Source: Nannochloropsis salina CCMP1776
Lineage: Eukaryota > Sar > Eustigmatophyceae > Eustigmatales > Monodopsidaceae
Direction: 5' to 3'
DNA: 64,000 nucleotides
Assembly (NCBI GenBank): GCA_004565275.1
Contig: SDOX01000047.1
Span: 52,813-116,812, forward strand
The notes beneath the pieces are model-generated. The model searched no databases and was not told where the DNA came from. It saw only the letters and a list, made by a program, of their open reading frames with translations. Positions 54,363 through 64,000 of this stretch are shown here, piece after piece. The number at the start of each line of letters is the position of its first letter. Position 1 is the stretch's first letter. The position numbers were made by a program, and so were the translations under genes.

Positions 54363-56859
54363 GAGGTGAGAGGCAAACAAAGATTGCAACATAAATGAGA
54401 CAAAGAAAATAATTTTGAATAGCTTATATCGGCAAGATAATTGCGTCAATGCAGCCATAATCGAGATATAATGCGACACCATACATCTCTGTCATGCAAT
54501 TTTTGCTTTGAAAACGATGCTTTATAGATGGAAACTGTAGCACTGCCCTTCTCCCCCTCCTATGCTCCCAGCTCGTATTCATTTTCACCATCAACACTTG
54601 AGAGACTTCCTACATGCCAGCGTTTATGCAGTTACACGCCTTGTCTTCCGAGTACTAACTCACAGAAAGCAGCCCAAGGCTGGGGACCGTTCCTTGAAGG
54701 CGGCCCGCACACAATCTAGTTCTTCGACCGCCAATCCATTCATATACAAGTAGCAATGTCGCATGCTCCTCCAGGGTACCTGTGTTGATCTTCCCTGACA
54801 AGGGCGGTGCTACTCTCCATCTACCTTTACGGCCCTTTTCCGATCACAAAAACCTAGCAATACCCATGCTGCTTCCATGGTCACAAGATTCAGCGCTGAG
54901 TTGAAGGAGCCTAAACTTTGCAGACGCCTGTATAAATCAACCACCTTTGGTAAAGGTCGGAAACTATGGTCTGAGAAGTGATTAGACCCGTGTAACGGAG
55001 CTCGAGATCGGGCAGCACGTCCTCAGCCACAGCTGACGCAATACCTGTTGGCCCCGCGTCCCCTACCCCGTCGCGCTGAGTCAAAAGGATGTCAAGCGGG
55101 GACAGGAACCCTTTCGGAAACCTCCGCATGGCACTTCAAGTCCTTCCCACTCGAGCCTGCAGGGCACCACCCATAGGTTGGCCAAGCAGGCAGTAGTGGC
55201 TCCGCAGGATCACCCTTACCAGGGCACACATCATCTATCATTATTCACCATTTTCTACCACACTACTTTATCCTCGCGTGTTCCGAACCAACGCCTCTTT
55301 CCTGGACCCCGCATCTACCGGTCAAGCCATAATACCTTGCGGCGCATCAGCCCCCGCACTAAGAGGATCGCTTGCTCTCTTCCCAACGCGTTCCTCCCTG
55401 AGCAAGCAACAGCAATTTTGCGCTGTTGTCTACTCACTTCTCATCCCATTCCCTCTGCGAGGATAGTGCAGTCACGGCGGTTAGGCGAATTTTGAGAGGG
55501 CGCTTCGGAATTGGTTATCGCCCACATCGGCATTGGTTATCGCCCACATCCATCTCCCTCAACGGCGGACAGCCCGCCGCGAGGGTAGACCCTGCCGCGC
55601 CTCTCTGTAGGGTCGAATCCGTGTCCATGGGGCGCTGCCCCCTGCTCTACAGCCTCTGATTCCTGCACCAGACGGGCCGACGTGGGCGCGTCAGAGGAGT
55701 CCGTGGAGCAATGCCCCACTCCCGTGCCATCTTTCCCTTTTTCCTCGTCCTATCCCAATCAGTTCTCCTCTTTCATCCTGCTTTCAACCATGCTCCATCC
55801 TAGAACGCGACCAACGCGAAACATGGCCGCCGCGACCTAGTCCAACCATTGCAGTCCTTCCAGTATGGGCCATACGACGCACATGATGGCCCCAAGGGTA
55901 TTCCTCCGACCCCAATCCCAATAACTTGGATCAGCCAAAAGTCTGGCCTATAAATTGTACTGTAGCGTGTGTCGAAAGGATTGTGATGGAAGGGTACGAG
56001 AAGATGTCGTGCTTGCAGGATTACCGACTTGTGAATATATTTGTTGGAAACATGTTAATTACAATAATAATGCAAAAATTTTGGAACAAGGGTGAGACAT
56101 CGATATCTCCTCAGCCCTCGATGACTTACCACGTATAAAGGAGGCCAATGGTGCTTTAATCCGGAGCCATCGGAAATAAAAGAAGAGGAAGCGGTAAACC
56201 GACGGGAAATCAGGAAAAGTAGACTACGCCATGAACGGACATGTCTCCTCATTCACGTCCTCTTTACCGCAAAATCTGTGTCTCCTTATCTGAAAGACAT
56301 AGACGTAATTTCAAACCAATAAAGTGATCTTATGAGGCAGAGTTACTTTAGAAATTTGAAGAGAAAGAAGAATCCAAAGGTAGGAAGTTCCGATTGTAGA
56401 AGAGATTGCCTTACTTATTGGAGCACACGCTACGCAATTTGTCGACCTCTGAATCATCAAAGGACAGGAGGAAAATATCAATTTTCAGAGTAGAGGGCTT
56501 CAGAGTCGGGTGAATGCAAGATGTGGGCGCAGGGTAAGATGCAAGAAATGTCAAGGTATAGATGTTTCAAGAAGTTGGCGACCGGAGCGACACGTACAAC
56601 ACTGTGCGATAGAGTCTACGTTCCTGACTTTTTCACAGGCACCAGCCTTTGAATTAAGACACTTCCCGTCTCCGCTTCGATACCAAATGTCGTACATTAC
56701 ATGAAAAATGGACGGCCTCTTTTCTATCTGACTTTCTACAGAACGGAAGCACAAGATTCCGTTTCAGCCAATCTCAAGAACTGCGCAATACACTATTAAT
56801 TTGTTGGCGTTCACGAGCTTTTGGCCTACCCACGTGCAAGGTTTGAATGCCTTGTAAAT
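54363..56859. other. Gene-poor island between LENG1 and the lipase gene
   Basis: About 2.5 kb without a supported gene. Small ORFs occur on both strands and overlap one another. A short direct duplication lies near 55,512-55,550. The right part (55,900-56,850) is AT-rich. No tRNA, snRNA or transposon ends recognised. Confidence 0.45.
55512..55550. repeat. Direct duplication of a 19-bp word
   Basis: ATTGGTTATCGCCCACATC occurs twice, about 22 bases apart start to start, in a non-coding region. It looks like a recent local tandem duplication. Confidence 0.85.
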
Positions 56860-58640
56860 TTACAGTATTTGCTGCATGACTGTATCATATATCCAACAGA
56901 CTTCTTCGTCTCGGAATTCGTCTTTGTTTGGTATGCTTTGTCTGGGGAAATAACACCGTGTTTCCGAGTCGATGCCGGTCGAAAGCCAGCACGCGTAACT
57001 GCACAAGTGCGTGGAGACGTAAAACATAACCGGAACGAATGGAAAGACGCTCTCCTCCAATTTCCAGGCGGAAGTATTCGGCATGTCTTCAGAATAAAAA
57101 GGAACGTAGCTCCCCATCATAGCGTACTTGTATCTGGCAGATGAATCGCCAGTGCCTAAACTCGGACAGCCATGAAAAGGCCCGCTGTGTTTCATATTGT
57201 GGATGATCACAAGCACATTTGAGACTCTATCATCATTTCTGACGCATATCTCTCACTTACCAAGTCGCCTGCGGGATAAGGTCGCCTACACGGTACAAGT
57301 GGCCATCTTGGCCCCTGCCAAGGTAAAATACGTTTCGGAGGTTCACTTTGGCTCTAATCGCAGTCATTAAGCCATCATCAGCCATCATGACGCTAGCGAA
57401 GGCCACCGCATCCACAGTAATCTCTGGGTATCGATCGGCAATGGTGTAAGCGATGAGATGGGACAAGGCCCCGCCTAAGCTGTGCCCCGTGACGAACACG
57501 TGCGACGGTCGCAGGCGTGCCACTTCCGCCATGATGTCCTGGACGATCAGCGTGTACGCACGGTAAATGCCTTGGTGGACGCGCCCGGGGAAGTCATTGC
57601 GTGCTTGGCCTTCTGCGAAGTTGTACTGTTGGAAAGGGGGCTCATACATTAAGGCATCGGCCTGAGCTTCATAGATTGAAAGCAGCGAAATAAATTTGTA
57701 TCGACTAAGTGATACGGAATTGCATGGCGTACCAACTACCGGTACACACCTGGAAATCAAAGCTCCACTCCTCAGCAGACATGGTACCTCGAATCACCAC
57801 AAGCATCGCTTCGCGGCTCCAGTGCATCATGGTCTCTGCAAGTGGCGTATCCGCGAAAGCTGCTGAGAAAGTACTGGGATCCGTTTCTTGTATAAAAAGC
57901 AAGCGCTGTTCGCTCCAGCCGGGGGGCACGGGAGGCAACCGAGCGGCCTTCCCCAGGTCTGCTACCCGGTACGCATACTTATACAGATTGCTGACGTGTC
58001 GGAAAAGCCAGTAGAAAGTTCCACGTTCGTGCTCGATCAGAGCTTTTGGGACTTCGAAAGGCGGATCCGGGCGAAGGTCGGTCAAAACCTGGGGCCAGTC
58101 CCCCGACGGGTTGGCGGGCATTTTCGAGGAGAAGACGGTGGAGAAATTGCCCGGATATTGAGTTAAGATAGCGCGCGACGCCTGCATGAAACGACAACCC
58201 CAGTAAGCACTCACGAGCTTGTCATAAAACGGACATGCCGCGTAGTATGGCCGCTGTTCATTGGGGTTAGTTTCTTGATGCTTCCGTGTCTCCAAGAAAG
58301 CATCCTCTTGAATGGAAAGAATGGCAGCTTCGTCCAAGTATGGTAGATCCAGCTCATTATGCGCATCACCTGCGACTATTTCATCATTCACGACGCCAGA
58401 ATATATACCTTTTCTCGGTACACCAGCTCGGAAAGTCGGGACGCTGGGTCCATTCGTGATGGACGTTGCGTCGCCTTGAGCCAGGTGTCCAGTCGAAGAC
58501 ACGTCCGCGGCAGTCATCTCGACCGTCTGGAACCCTTTCGTATACTCCACACATCCAAAAACCAAGAGAAGTACGACGAATTGTGACAAAACTAGGCGAC
58601 CGAAGGCGGGGAGGGCCGGGAATGGGCCGGAGGAGGGCAT
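56860..58640 (-). CDS. Class 3 lipase (alpha/beta hydrolase), secretory-type N-terminus
   Basis: Exon 1 (57,750-58,640) starts at ATG MPSSGPFPALPAFGRLVLSQ, with a hydrophobic core FVVLLLVFGCV ending near KGFQ, a signal peptide; the Gly-Phe step might also make it plastid-bound. It ends WSFDFQ at GTGTGT. Exon 2 (57,261-57,661) continues ADALMYEPPFQQYNFAEGQA in phase 0 and holds the lipase elbow HVFVTGHSLGGALSHLIAYT with the nucleophile Ser, then GRGQDGHLYRVGDLIPQA. EAMLVVIRGTMSAEEWSFDF in exon 1 is the oxyanion-side strand. A GTAAGTGAG donor after exon 2 suggests a third exon (about 56,860-57,160; SSARYKYAMMGSYVPFYSED) that is in frame but has a weak acceptor. Without it the protein stops at QATW and may lack the catalytic His. 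The enzyme would hydrolyse acylglycerols or galactolipids; the substrate is unknown. Divergent from POLA1. Confidence 0.82.
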
Positions 58641-59172
58641 TCCCAATATCGTCCGCGGGCCGCGGTCCTGACGTCCTCGCTCCTCGCGTGGAGGCTCAGG
58701 GGAACCGGCGACAGCTTAACGGCTGTCATAAATAAGGAGTGAGGAAGTCATGAGTGGATCGTCATACACGCAAAGGTTTATCGGGAGGCTCTCTGTCCGT
58801 CGTTAAGAGTGCGAAGGCTGGGACGCTTGGCAGGGGCGGATCCAGCGGCTCGGGCTCTAGGAACGGGCAACGCTGGCCTGCTCGCCAGAGACGACGTGAC
58901 CGCGGGAAAAAGCGAGGGAAAAAGTTGGCACGAATGGAAACAACACAGTCTCCGGCACGTTTCCCCGTGAAAATGGCCCGAAGCGAAAGTGGCGCGCTAT
59001 GTGATTGGCACTCTTTATATTCCAACTAGCTGCTCGCCCCGTACGATGGGGATAAGTTTTCCCTTTCTTTATTTCTTTCTGCTTCCTCCGAACCCAAACT
59101 CTTCTTAGCTGCCTGACAGCAAGTCAAAGCTTTGATATATGGCTGTATAAATATTTTTTCAACGATACAGCA
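58641..59172. promoter_or_regulatory. Divergent promoter region, lipase / POLA1
   Basis: About 530 bases shared by two divergent genes. TATAAATA occurs at 59,146-59,153, only 20 bases before the POLA1 ATG, so it is probably too close to act as a TATA box for that start. 58,830-58,990 is purine-rich. Confidence 0.35.
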
Positions 59173-62100
59173 ATGGCGGAACGACCTCGCCGCGAGAAGG
59201 TGGTGACCGCAGCGGATCTGAAGCGGAAGGTTGACCGCGAAAATCTGAGGGCGGCGCGGGAAGGGAAGAAGAGTCGTCTGGAGAGTCTGGTCATCGAGGA
59301 GGAGGACAACGTCTACGACGTGCTGGACGAAGACCAGTATGAGGACCTGGTGAGAAAGCGTCGACAGCGTGAAGATTTCGTCGTGGACGACGAAGGCTTG
59401 GGCTACTACGATGATGGCGAGGAGCACGCCTACGAGAGAGAGGAGGAGAAGCTTCAACGTAATTTGGCTGAGAAGGAGGCGCGCAAAAAAAGCGGAGTCT
59501 CGACCATTTCTGCGGAGGCCCTTCGAAAAGCCCGCCGTCTGGGCCAGCTCAGTGAAGGCAGCGGTAGAGGCGGGGCTGGCGCCAAAGAAGGCTTGTTCAA
59601 GTACGTGCAAAGGGCCGGGGCTTCGGTGGGGCCTGCCTCCAACGGGGGGGGCAAGGCGAACAGGTCCTACCCCGAGGTTGATGAGCTTCCTGGGGCTGAA
59701 AAAAGCAAGGGGACACTTAAGGACAAGGAGCTCAACGGGTTCGAGCAGGAGCTCGAATCCCAACTCAACGAGCTGGTGGCCAGTGCAGACTACGCGACCT
59801 CCAGGCGCCGGCCCCTCGCCACCCCCGTGACGGGCGGAGGGGTGCGAGCCATTGCCCGACCTCTGCCCACGCTCGCGGGACCCAAGCGTCTCAGCTACAA
59901 GCCACAGCACACGTCAGCTGGAGGTCTGCCGGTGCAGAAGGCCGGCTCGCGACCCTTCCAGGGCGGCGACTTGGGCGGCGCGAGGGACGGCCCGGAGCTC
60001 GACGGCTGGGACCTGCAGGCTGAGGGATCGGGCCTGGACATGGAGGGCGAGCGGGCGGAGGAGCAGTCGGCGTCGGAGGGGGTGGGTCAAGGGGCGAGGC
60101 TCGGGGAGGAACAGGGCACGGCGGGGCCGGCCCGAGCCAAATCGCGCTTCCAGCGGCAGAAGAAGGCCATCGAGGCAGCCATGCCGACGCCCGTGGGCGC
60201 CGCTTCTCAGGCTGCAGCAGCGATCGACCCGGTGGTGGGCGTCAAGATGGAGGGGCTGGAGTATGCGGGGAGGGAGGAGGAGGAGGATCCCTACTCCATC
60301 AGCAGCGTGGCGGCCGCTGGCCCCTCCGCGGGGTCCGGGCAGGTGACGTGGGAGGCGGTGGTGCGTGAGGACGAGGACGGGGGCGAGTACGTGCCTTTCT
60401 TCTGGACCGATGCCCACGAGCAGAACGGCGTCATTTACTTGTTCGGCAGGGTGGCCATAGAAGGGGGGCGCTTTATCTCGGCGGCCTGCTGCGTGCAGGG
60501 CGTGCAGCACAGCCTCCTGGTCCTGCCCAAGCGCACGGGGAACGCCGGGCCGGACGGGAAGGACGTGAGGTACGGAATGGCGGAGGTGTACAAGGAAGTG
60601 CAGGACCTGCTCGTCCCCTCGGTCATCCCTCGCGACGCCGGCCAGGGCTTCAAGTGCAAGCCCGTGCGCCGGCACTACGCCTTCGAGCTGGAGGAGGTCC
60701 CGCGGGAGGAGACTGAGTACCTGAAGGTCGTATACTCGGCGGGACACGGCCTTCCGTCTCCCGAACGCTGCGAGGCAGGTGGACGGTACTTCGAGCGTAT
60801 CTTTGGCGCCCGTACCACTGCCCTGGAACTCTTCTTGCTGAAACGCCAGCTCATGGGCCCGTCCTGGCTCAAAGTCCGCGGCCCCAAGCCCGCCCCCTCC
60901 TCTGCCACCATCGCCAAGTTCGAGTTCGTCGTGGACAACCCCAAGCTAATCCGGCGCATGGAGGCGCCCCCTCCCGCGCCACCCATGGTCGTCATGTCGG
61001 TAGCGATCAAGACGGTCGTGAATCCCGCCTCTCAGCTCCACGAGGTGGTGGCCATCTCCACCATGACCCACGTCGCGGTCAACTGCGACGGCCCCACGGA
61101 GACCGGGCCTCACCACATCCGTCAAGTCACGGCCGTCCGACCTCTGGGCTCTAGCGCGGGACCCGGGCATCCGACGGCTTTCCCGCACGATATGGCCAGG
61201 GAGGTGGAGGCGCAGAGTCGAAAGACGCGCATTCAGACGCAGGGGAACGAGCGTGCATTGTTGAGCTGGTTCTTCCAGCGCCTACAGACCGAGGACCCTG
61301 ACCTGGTTGTCGGCCACAACCTTCTTGGGTTCGAACTCGAGGTGCTCCTGTCCCGCGCCACCTCTCTCAAGGTCTCCGTCTGGCACAAAATCGGGCGCCT
61401 CCGTCGCGCCAAATTTCCCAACCCCAAGGGTCTTGCCCGGGACATCAACCTATTCGGACTGACCGCGGGCAGGCTGATGGCAGACACCTACCTGACGGCG
61501 CGGGAGCACCTCCGGGAGACCACCTACTCCCTGGGCCACCTGGCGACCACGCAACTCCGGCTGCCCCATCCCCGTGCACAGATCGACCCGCTCCAGGTGC
61601 CCAGCTTCTTTGGCTCGGCCAAGCTGATCGTGAACTTGGCGCAGCACACCGCCTTCGACGCCCAGCTTGTGCAGCGCCTGTGCCTCCGCCTGCAGCTGGT
61701 GCCCCTGACCAAGCAGCTTACCAACATCTCGGGCAACCTGTGGGCGCGCACCATCAAAGGTAATCGGGCCGAGCGCATTGAGTATCTGCTCCTGCACGAG
61801 TTTCACAACCTCAAGTACGTTACACCCGAGCGGCGGGCGTTCGGCGCCCGAGACGCTCCCAAGGAGTCGCAAGGAAAGGCCCAGAAGAAGAGAGCAGGCG
61901 CGGCCCAGGCGGCAGCGGCCATGGAGCACGACATTCCTGAAGAGGAGGACCGACCGGGCGGGGGCCATGGAGGGGGACAGCGCGCGTCACGCGGCCGACA
62001 GAAGCCTGCGTACGCAGGTGGTCTGGTTCTGGAGCCCAAGAAGGGTCTTTACGACTCGTACATTCTGCTCTTGGATTTCAACTCCTTGTATCCCTCCATC

Positions 62101-64000
62101 ATCCAGGAGTACAACCTTTGCTTTACTACCATCAACTGGTCTGCTTTCGCGCGGCCCAGCAGCACCGCGGGAGGAGACCCTCTCGCCAAGACAGCTGGGG
62201 ACGAGGACGATGTCGGCCTCGGGGCTGATGAAGACGAGGCCGCAGCCGGGGGCGCGCAACTGCCACCTTTGCCGGACACAGCACTGGACCAAGGCATCCT
62301 TCCCCGCGTGATTAAGACCCTGGTAGACAGGCGCTCCTCCGTGAAAAAATTGCTGAAGGCAGAGAGGGACGCGGCCAAGAAGGAGCAGCTCGACATCCGT
62401 CAAAAGGCACTAAAGCTCACAGCCAATTCCATGTACGGCTGTTTGGGCTTTTCTCATTCCCGATTTTTCGCACGACCCATCGCCGCCTTGGTCACGGCCA
62501 TGGGCCGCGAAACTTTGCAGCGTACTGTAGACGTCGCCCAGAACCAGTTGTCCCTGGATGTGATTTACGGCGACACGGACTCGATCATGATCAATACCTC
62601 GATCGCCTCCCGCGATGAATTTGACTCGGGTACGATGGGAACGAGTGATGAGAACGACAGTGTAGCAGCGCGCAAACTTAGACTAGAGAAAGATATGGAG
62701 CGGATCCGGGAAGTTAAGGCGAAAGGTAATCTCGTGAAGCAGGCGGTAAACAAGCTTTACAAGTCCCTGGAGCTAGAGCTGGATGGGATCTTCAAATGCA
62801 TGCTACTGCTGAAAAAAAAAAAGTACGCTGCTTTAACAGTTTCCGAGACAGCCGAAGGCACCCTTACATACGCCAAAGAGCTCAAGGGTCTGGATTTGGT
62901 GCGGCGTGACTGGTGCGTGCTTTCGAAGGAAACCGGCCGCTTCGTCATCGACCAGATCCTTTCGGGCGAAAATCGAGATGCGGTAGTCGCCACCATTCAT
63001 AGCTACCTGGAAGAGCTCGCCAAACGTATGCGGGCTGGAGAGGTGGACGTGCGCCAGTATGCGATCACCAAGGGGCTGAACAAAGCTCCCCATGAATACC
63101 CGGACGCCAAGTCTCAGCCTCACTTGCAGGTGGCACTGAGCATGATGAAAGCCGGGAAGCCAGTCAATGTGGGGGACCACATAGAATACGTCATCTGTGA
63201 GAAGGAAGGAGCCAAAGCGGCCGCGGAGCGAGCCTTCTTGCCGGACGACGTGAAGCATTCGGAGGGCGAGCTTAAAGTGGACGTGGAGTGGTACCTGACT
63301 CAGCAGATACTACCCCCGGTAGCTCGCCTATGTGAGCCAATTGAGGGGACATCTGTCGCCACCTTAGCGGAGCGCTTAGGCCTGGATAAGAGCCGCTTCG
63401 GGCAAGGTGGCAACGGTGGGAGCGCGGGAAACGAGGACGAGGCTTGGGGCTTCACGCCCATGTGTCGGATGGAGGATTCCGAGCGATTCGCCGCCTGTGA
63501 AGCTCTCAAGGTTCGATGTTCACACTGTAACCAGGAGGCCGACTTCCCTGGCGTTTACTGTGAGGCACTTGTGGCTGTTGCTGCTGCAGGCGAAAGCAAA
63601 GGCGGCGTGGCCAGTACGGCAAGCGGCGGCTTGCGCTCGGGCTTGCTCTGTCCTAATATGAGCTGTCAAGCGTTGTATTGGGGTGCGCCGAACGCTGCAT
63701 CCTGCTTTGCACGACTTTTCAACAGGGTCACATTGACAGTGCGGCTGCACGTAAAGAAATACTACGACTGCTGGTTGCTGTGTGATGACACTGGCTGCAA
63801 CCGCCGCTCTCGCCAACAGTCAGTAGTGGCCACGGCATGCCTGGCTCGAGGCTGTCACGGACACATGGGAATGGAGTATTCCGAGAAAGCGCTTCACACA
63901 CAGCTCAAATTTTTGGAGACACTGTTTGATGTGAGGCGTGCCAAGGCCAAAAAGATGGAAGCCGGAACTGTGCCCTTACCCCTACCAGACGGCCATGTCC
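59173..64000 (+). CDS. POLA1: DNA polymerase alpha catalytic subunit (3' end beyond window)
   Basis: B-family polymerase of the primase complex that extends RNA primers at replication origins and Okazaki fragments. The ATG at 59,173 is the first after an in-frame stop (59,053). The frame is open for 1,609 codons to the window edge with no intron. The N-terminal motif DVLDEDQYEDLVRKRRQRED, then DDEGLGYYDDG, is typical of Pol alpha. The inactive exonuclease-like domain includes DPDLVVGHNLLGFE (61,295). Catalytic motif A is LLLDFNSLYPSIIQEYNLCF (62,060), motif B is KLTANSMYGCLGFSHSRFF (62,415), and motif C is VIYGDTDSIMIN (62,560); KKKKYAALTV and LKGLDLVRRDWC follow. Cysteine pairs of the two C-terminal zinc modules begin at 63,513 (CSHC) and 63,780 (CDDTGC). 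Compared with the human enzyme, about 30 extra acidic/charged residues follow motif C. Probably about 60 residues remain beyond 64,000. Confidence 0.97.
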   Translation, partial: MAERPRREKVVTAADLKRKVDRENLRAAREGKKSRLESLVIEEEDNVYDVLDEDQYEDLVRKRRQREDFVVDDEGLGYYDDGEEHAYEREEEKLQRNLAEKEARKKSGVSTISAEALRKARRLGQLSEGSGRGGAGAKEGLFKYVQRAGASVGPASNGGGKANRSYPEVDELPGAEKSKGTLKDKELNGFEQELESQLNELVASADYATSRRRPLATPVTGGGVRAIARPLPTLAGPKRLSYKPQHTSAGGLPVQKAGSRPFQGGDLGGARDGPELDGWDLQAEGSGLDMEGERAEEQSASEGVGQGARLGEEQGTAGPARAKSRFQRQKKAIEAAMPTPVGAASQAAAAIDPVVGVKMEGLEYAGREEEEDPYSISSVAAAGPSAGSGQVTWEAVVREDEDGGEYVPFFWTDAHEQNGVIYLFGRVAIEGGRFISAACCVQGVQHSLLVLPKRTGNAGPDGKDVRYGMAEVYKEVQDLLVPSVIPRDAGQGFKCKPVRRHYAFELEEVPREETEYLKVVYSAGHGLPSPERCEAGGRYFERIFGARTTALELFLLKRQLMGPSWLKVRGPKPAPSSATIAKFEFVVDNPKLIRRMEAPPPAPPMVVMSVAIKTVVNPASQLHEVVAISTMTHVAVNCDGPTETGPHHIRQVTAVRPLGSSAGPGHPTAFPHDMAREVEAQSRKTRIQTQGNERALLSWFFQRLQTEDPDLVVGHNLLGFELEVLLSRATSLKVSVWHKIGRLRRAKFPNPKGLARDINLFGLTAGRLMADTYLTAREHLRETTYSLGHLATTQLRLPHPRAQIDPLQVPSFFGSAKLIVNLAQHTAFDAQLVQRLCLRLQLVPLTKQLTNISGNLWARTIKGNRAERIEYLLLHEFHNLKYVTPERRAFGARDAPKESQGKAQKKRAGAAQAAAAMEHDIPEEEDRPGGGHGGGQRASRGRQKPAYAGGLVLEPKKGLYDSYILLLDFNSLYPSIIQEYNLCFTTINWSAFARPSSTAGGDPLAKTAGDEDDVGLGADEDEAAAGGAQLPPLPDTALDQGILPRVIKTLVDRRSSVKKLLKAERDAAKKEQLDIRQKALKLTANSMYGCLGFSHSRFFARPIAALVTAMGRETLQRTVDVAQNQLSLDVIYGDTDSIMINTSIASRDEFDSGTMGTSDENDSVAARKLRLEKDMERIREVKAKGNLVKQAVNKLYKSLELELDGIFKCMLLLKKKKYAALTVSETAEGTLTYAKELKGLDLVRRDWCVLSKETGRFVIDQILSGENRDAVVATIHSYLEELAKRMRAGEVDVRQYAITKGLNKAPHEYPDAKSQPHLQVALSMMKAGKPVNVGDHIEYVICEKEGAKAAAERAFLPDDVKHSEGELKVDVEWYLTQQILPPVARLCEPIEGTSVATLAERLGLDKSRFGQGGNGGSAGNEDEAWGFTPMCRMEDSERFAACEALKVRCSHCNQEADFPGVYCEALVAVAAAGESKGGVASTASGGLRSGLLCPNMSCQALYWGAPNAASCFARLFNRVTLTVRLHVKKYYDCWLLCDDTGCNRRSRQQSVVATACLARGCHGHMGMEYSEKALHTQLKFLETLFDVRRAKAKKMEAGTVPLPLPDGHV

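Overview
The window is nuclear DNA of a eukaryote. Genes have few, short GT-AG introns, coding regions are GC-rich, and there are no operons or ribosome-binding sites. Two proteins, 3-isopropylmalate dehydrogenase and a DUF2358 protein, begin with a signal-peptide-like stretch followed at once by an Ala-Phe or Gly-Phe step. That is the bipartite plastid address of algae with a secondary red plastid, so a photosynthetic stramenopile is likely. A eustigmatophyte such as Nannochloropsis is my inference from compactness and gene style and was not tested.

Layout, left to right: start of a LACTB2-like metallo-beta-lactamase (minus, runs off the left edge); plastid 3-isopropylmalate dehydrogenase (plus), abruptly joined to a PPEF-like phosphatase that lacks half its catalytic domain (plus); UTP12/WDR3 WD40 protein (minus); IGHMBP2-type helicase (minus); indoleamine 2,3-dioxygenase (minus); RIO1 kinase (minus); a weak plus-strand ORF; a Lys/Glu-rich protein of unknown function (minus); a giant, almost intronless HECT ubiquitin ligase of about 5,890 residues covering roughly 18 kb (minus, with a 100-N scaffold gap); a Golgi-type glycosyltransferase (plus); the DUF2358 protein (minus); an AFI1/DENN-type protein (plus); a three-repeat MYB (minus); a LENG1/CIR-like protein (plus); a class 3 lipase (minus); and the catalytic subunit of DNA polymerase alpha (plus), open to the right edge.

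The genes are mostly housekeeping: ribosome biogenesis (UTP12, RIO1), replication (POLA1), RNA/DNA helicase (IGHMBP2), ubiquitylation, trafficking (DENN), cell-cycle transcription (MYB3R), and leucine and tryptophan metabolism. They do not form a pathway. Many neighbours are divergent pairs sharing 0.3-1 kb spacers. Two gene-poor AT-richer islands (about 49.5-52.7 kb and 54.4-56.9 kb) flank LENG1.

I found no CRISPR array, mobile element, viral fossil, rRNA or convincing tRNA. The points most worth a second look are the giant SPRY/UBA/HECT ligase, the suspicious junction between the dehydrogenase and the headless phosphatase, a frame break in UTP12, and widespread GGGA/12-nt repeats that run in frame through proteins. 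Intron boundaries are inferred from splice signals, reading phase and protein similarity recalled from memory; no alignment or database search was run.
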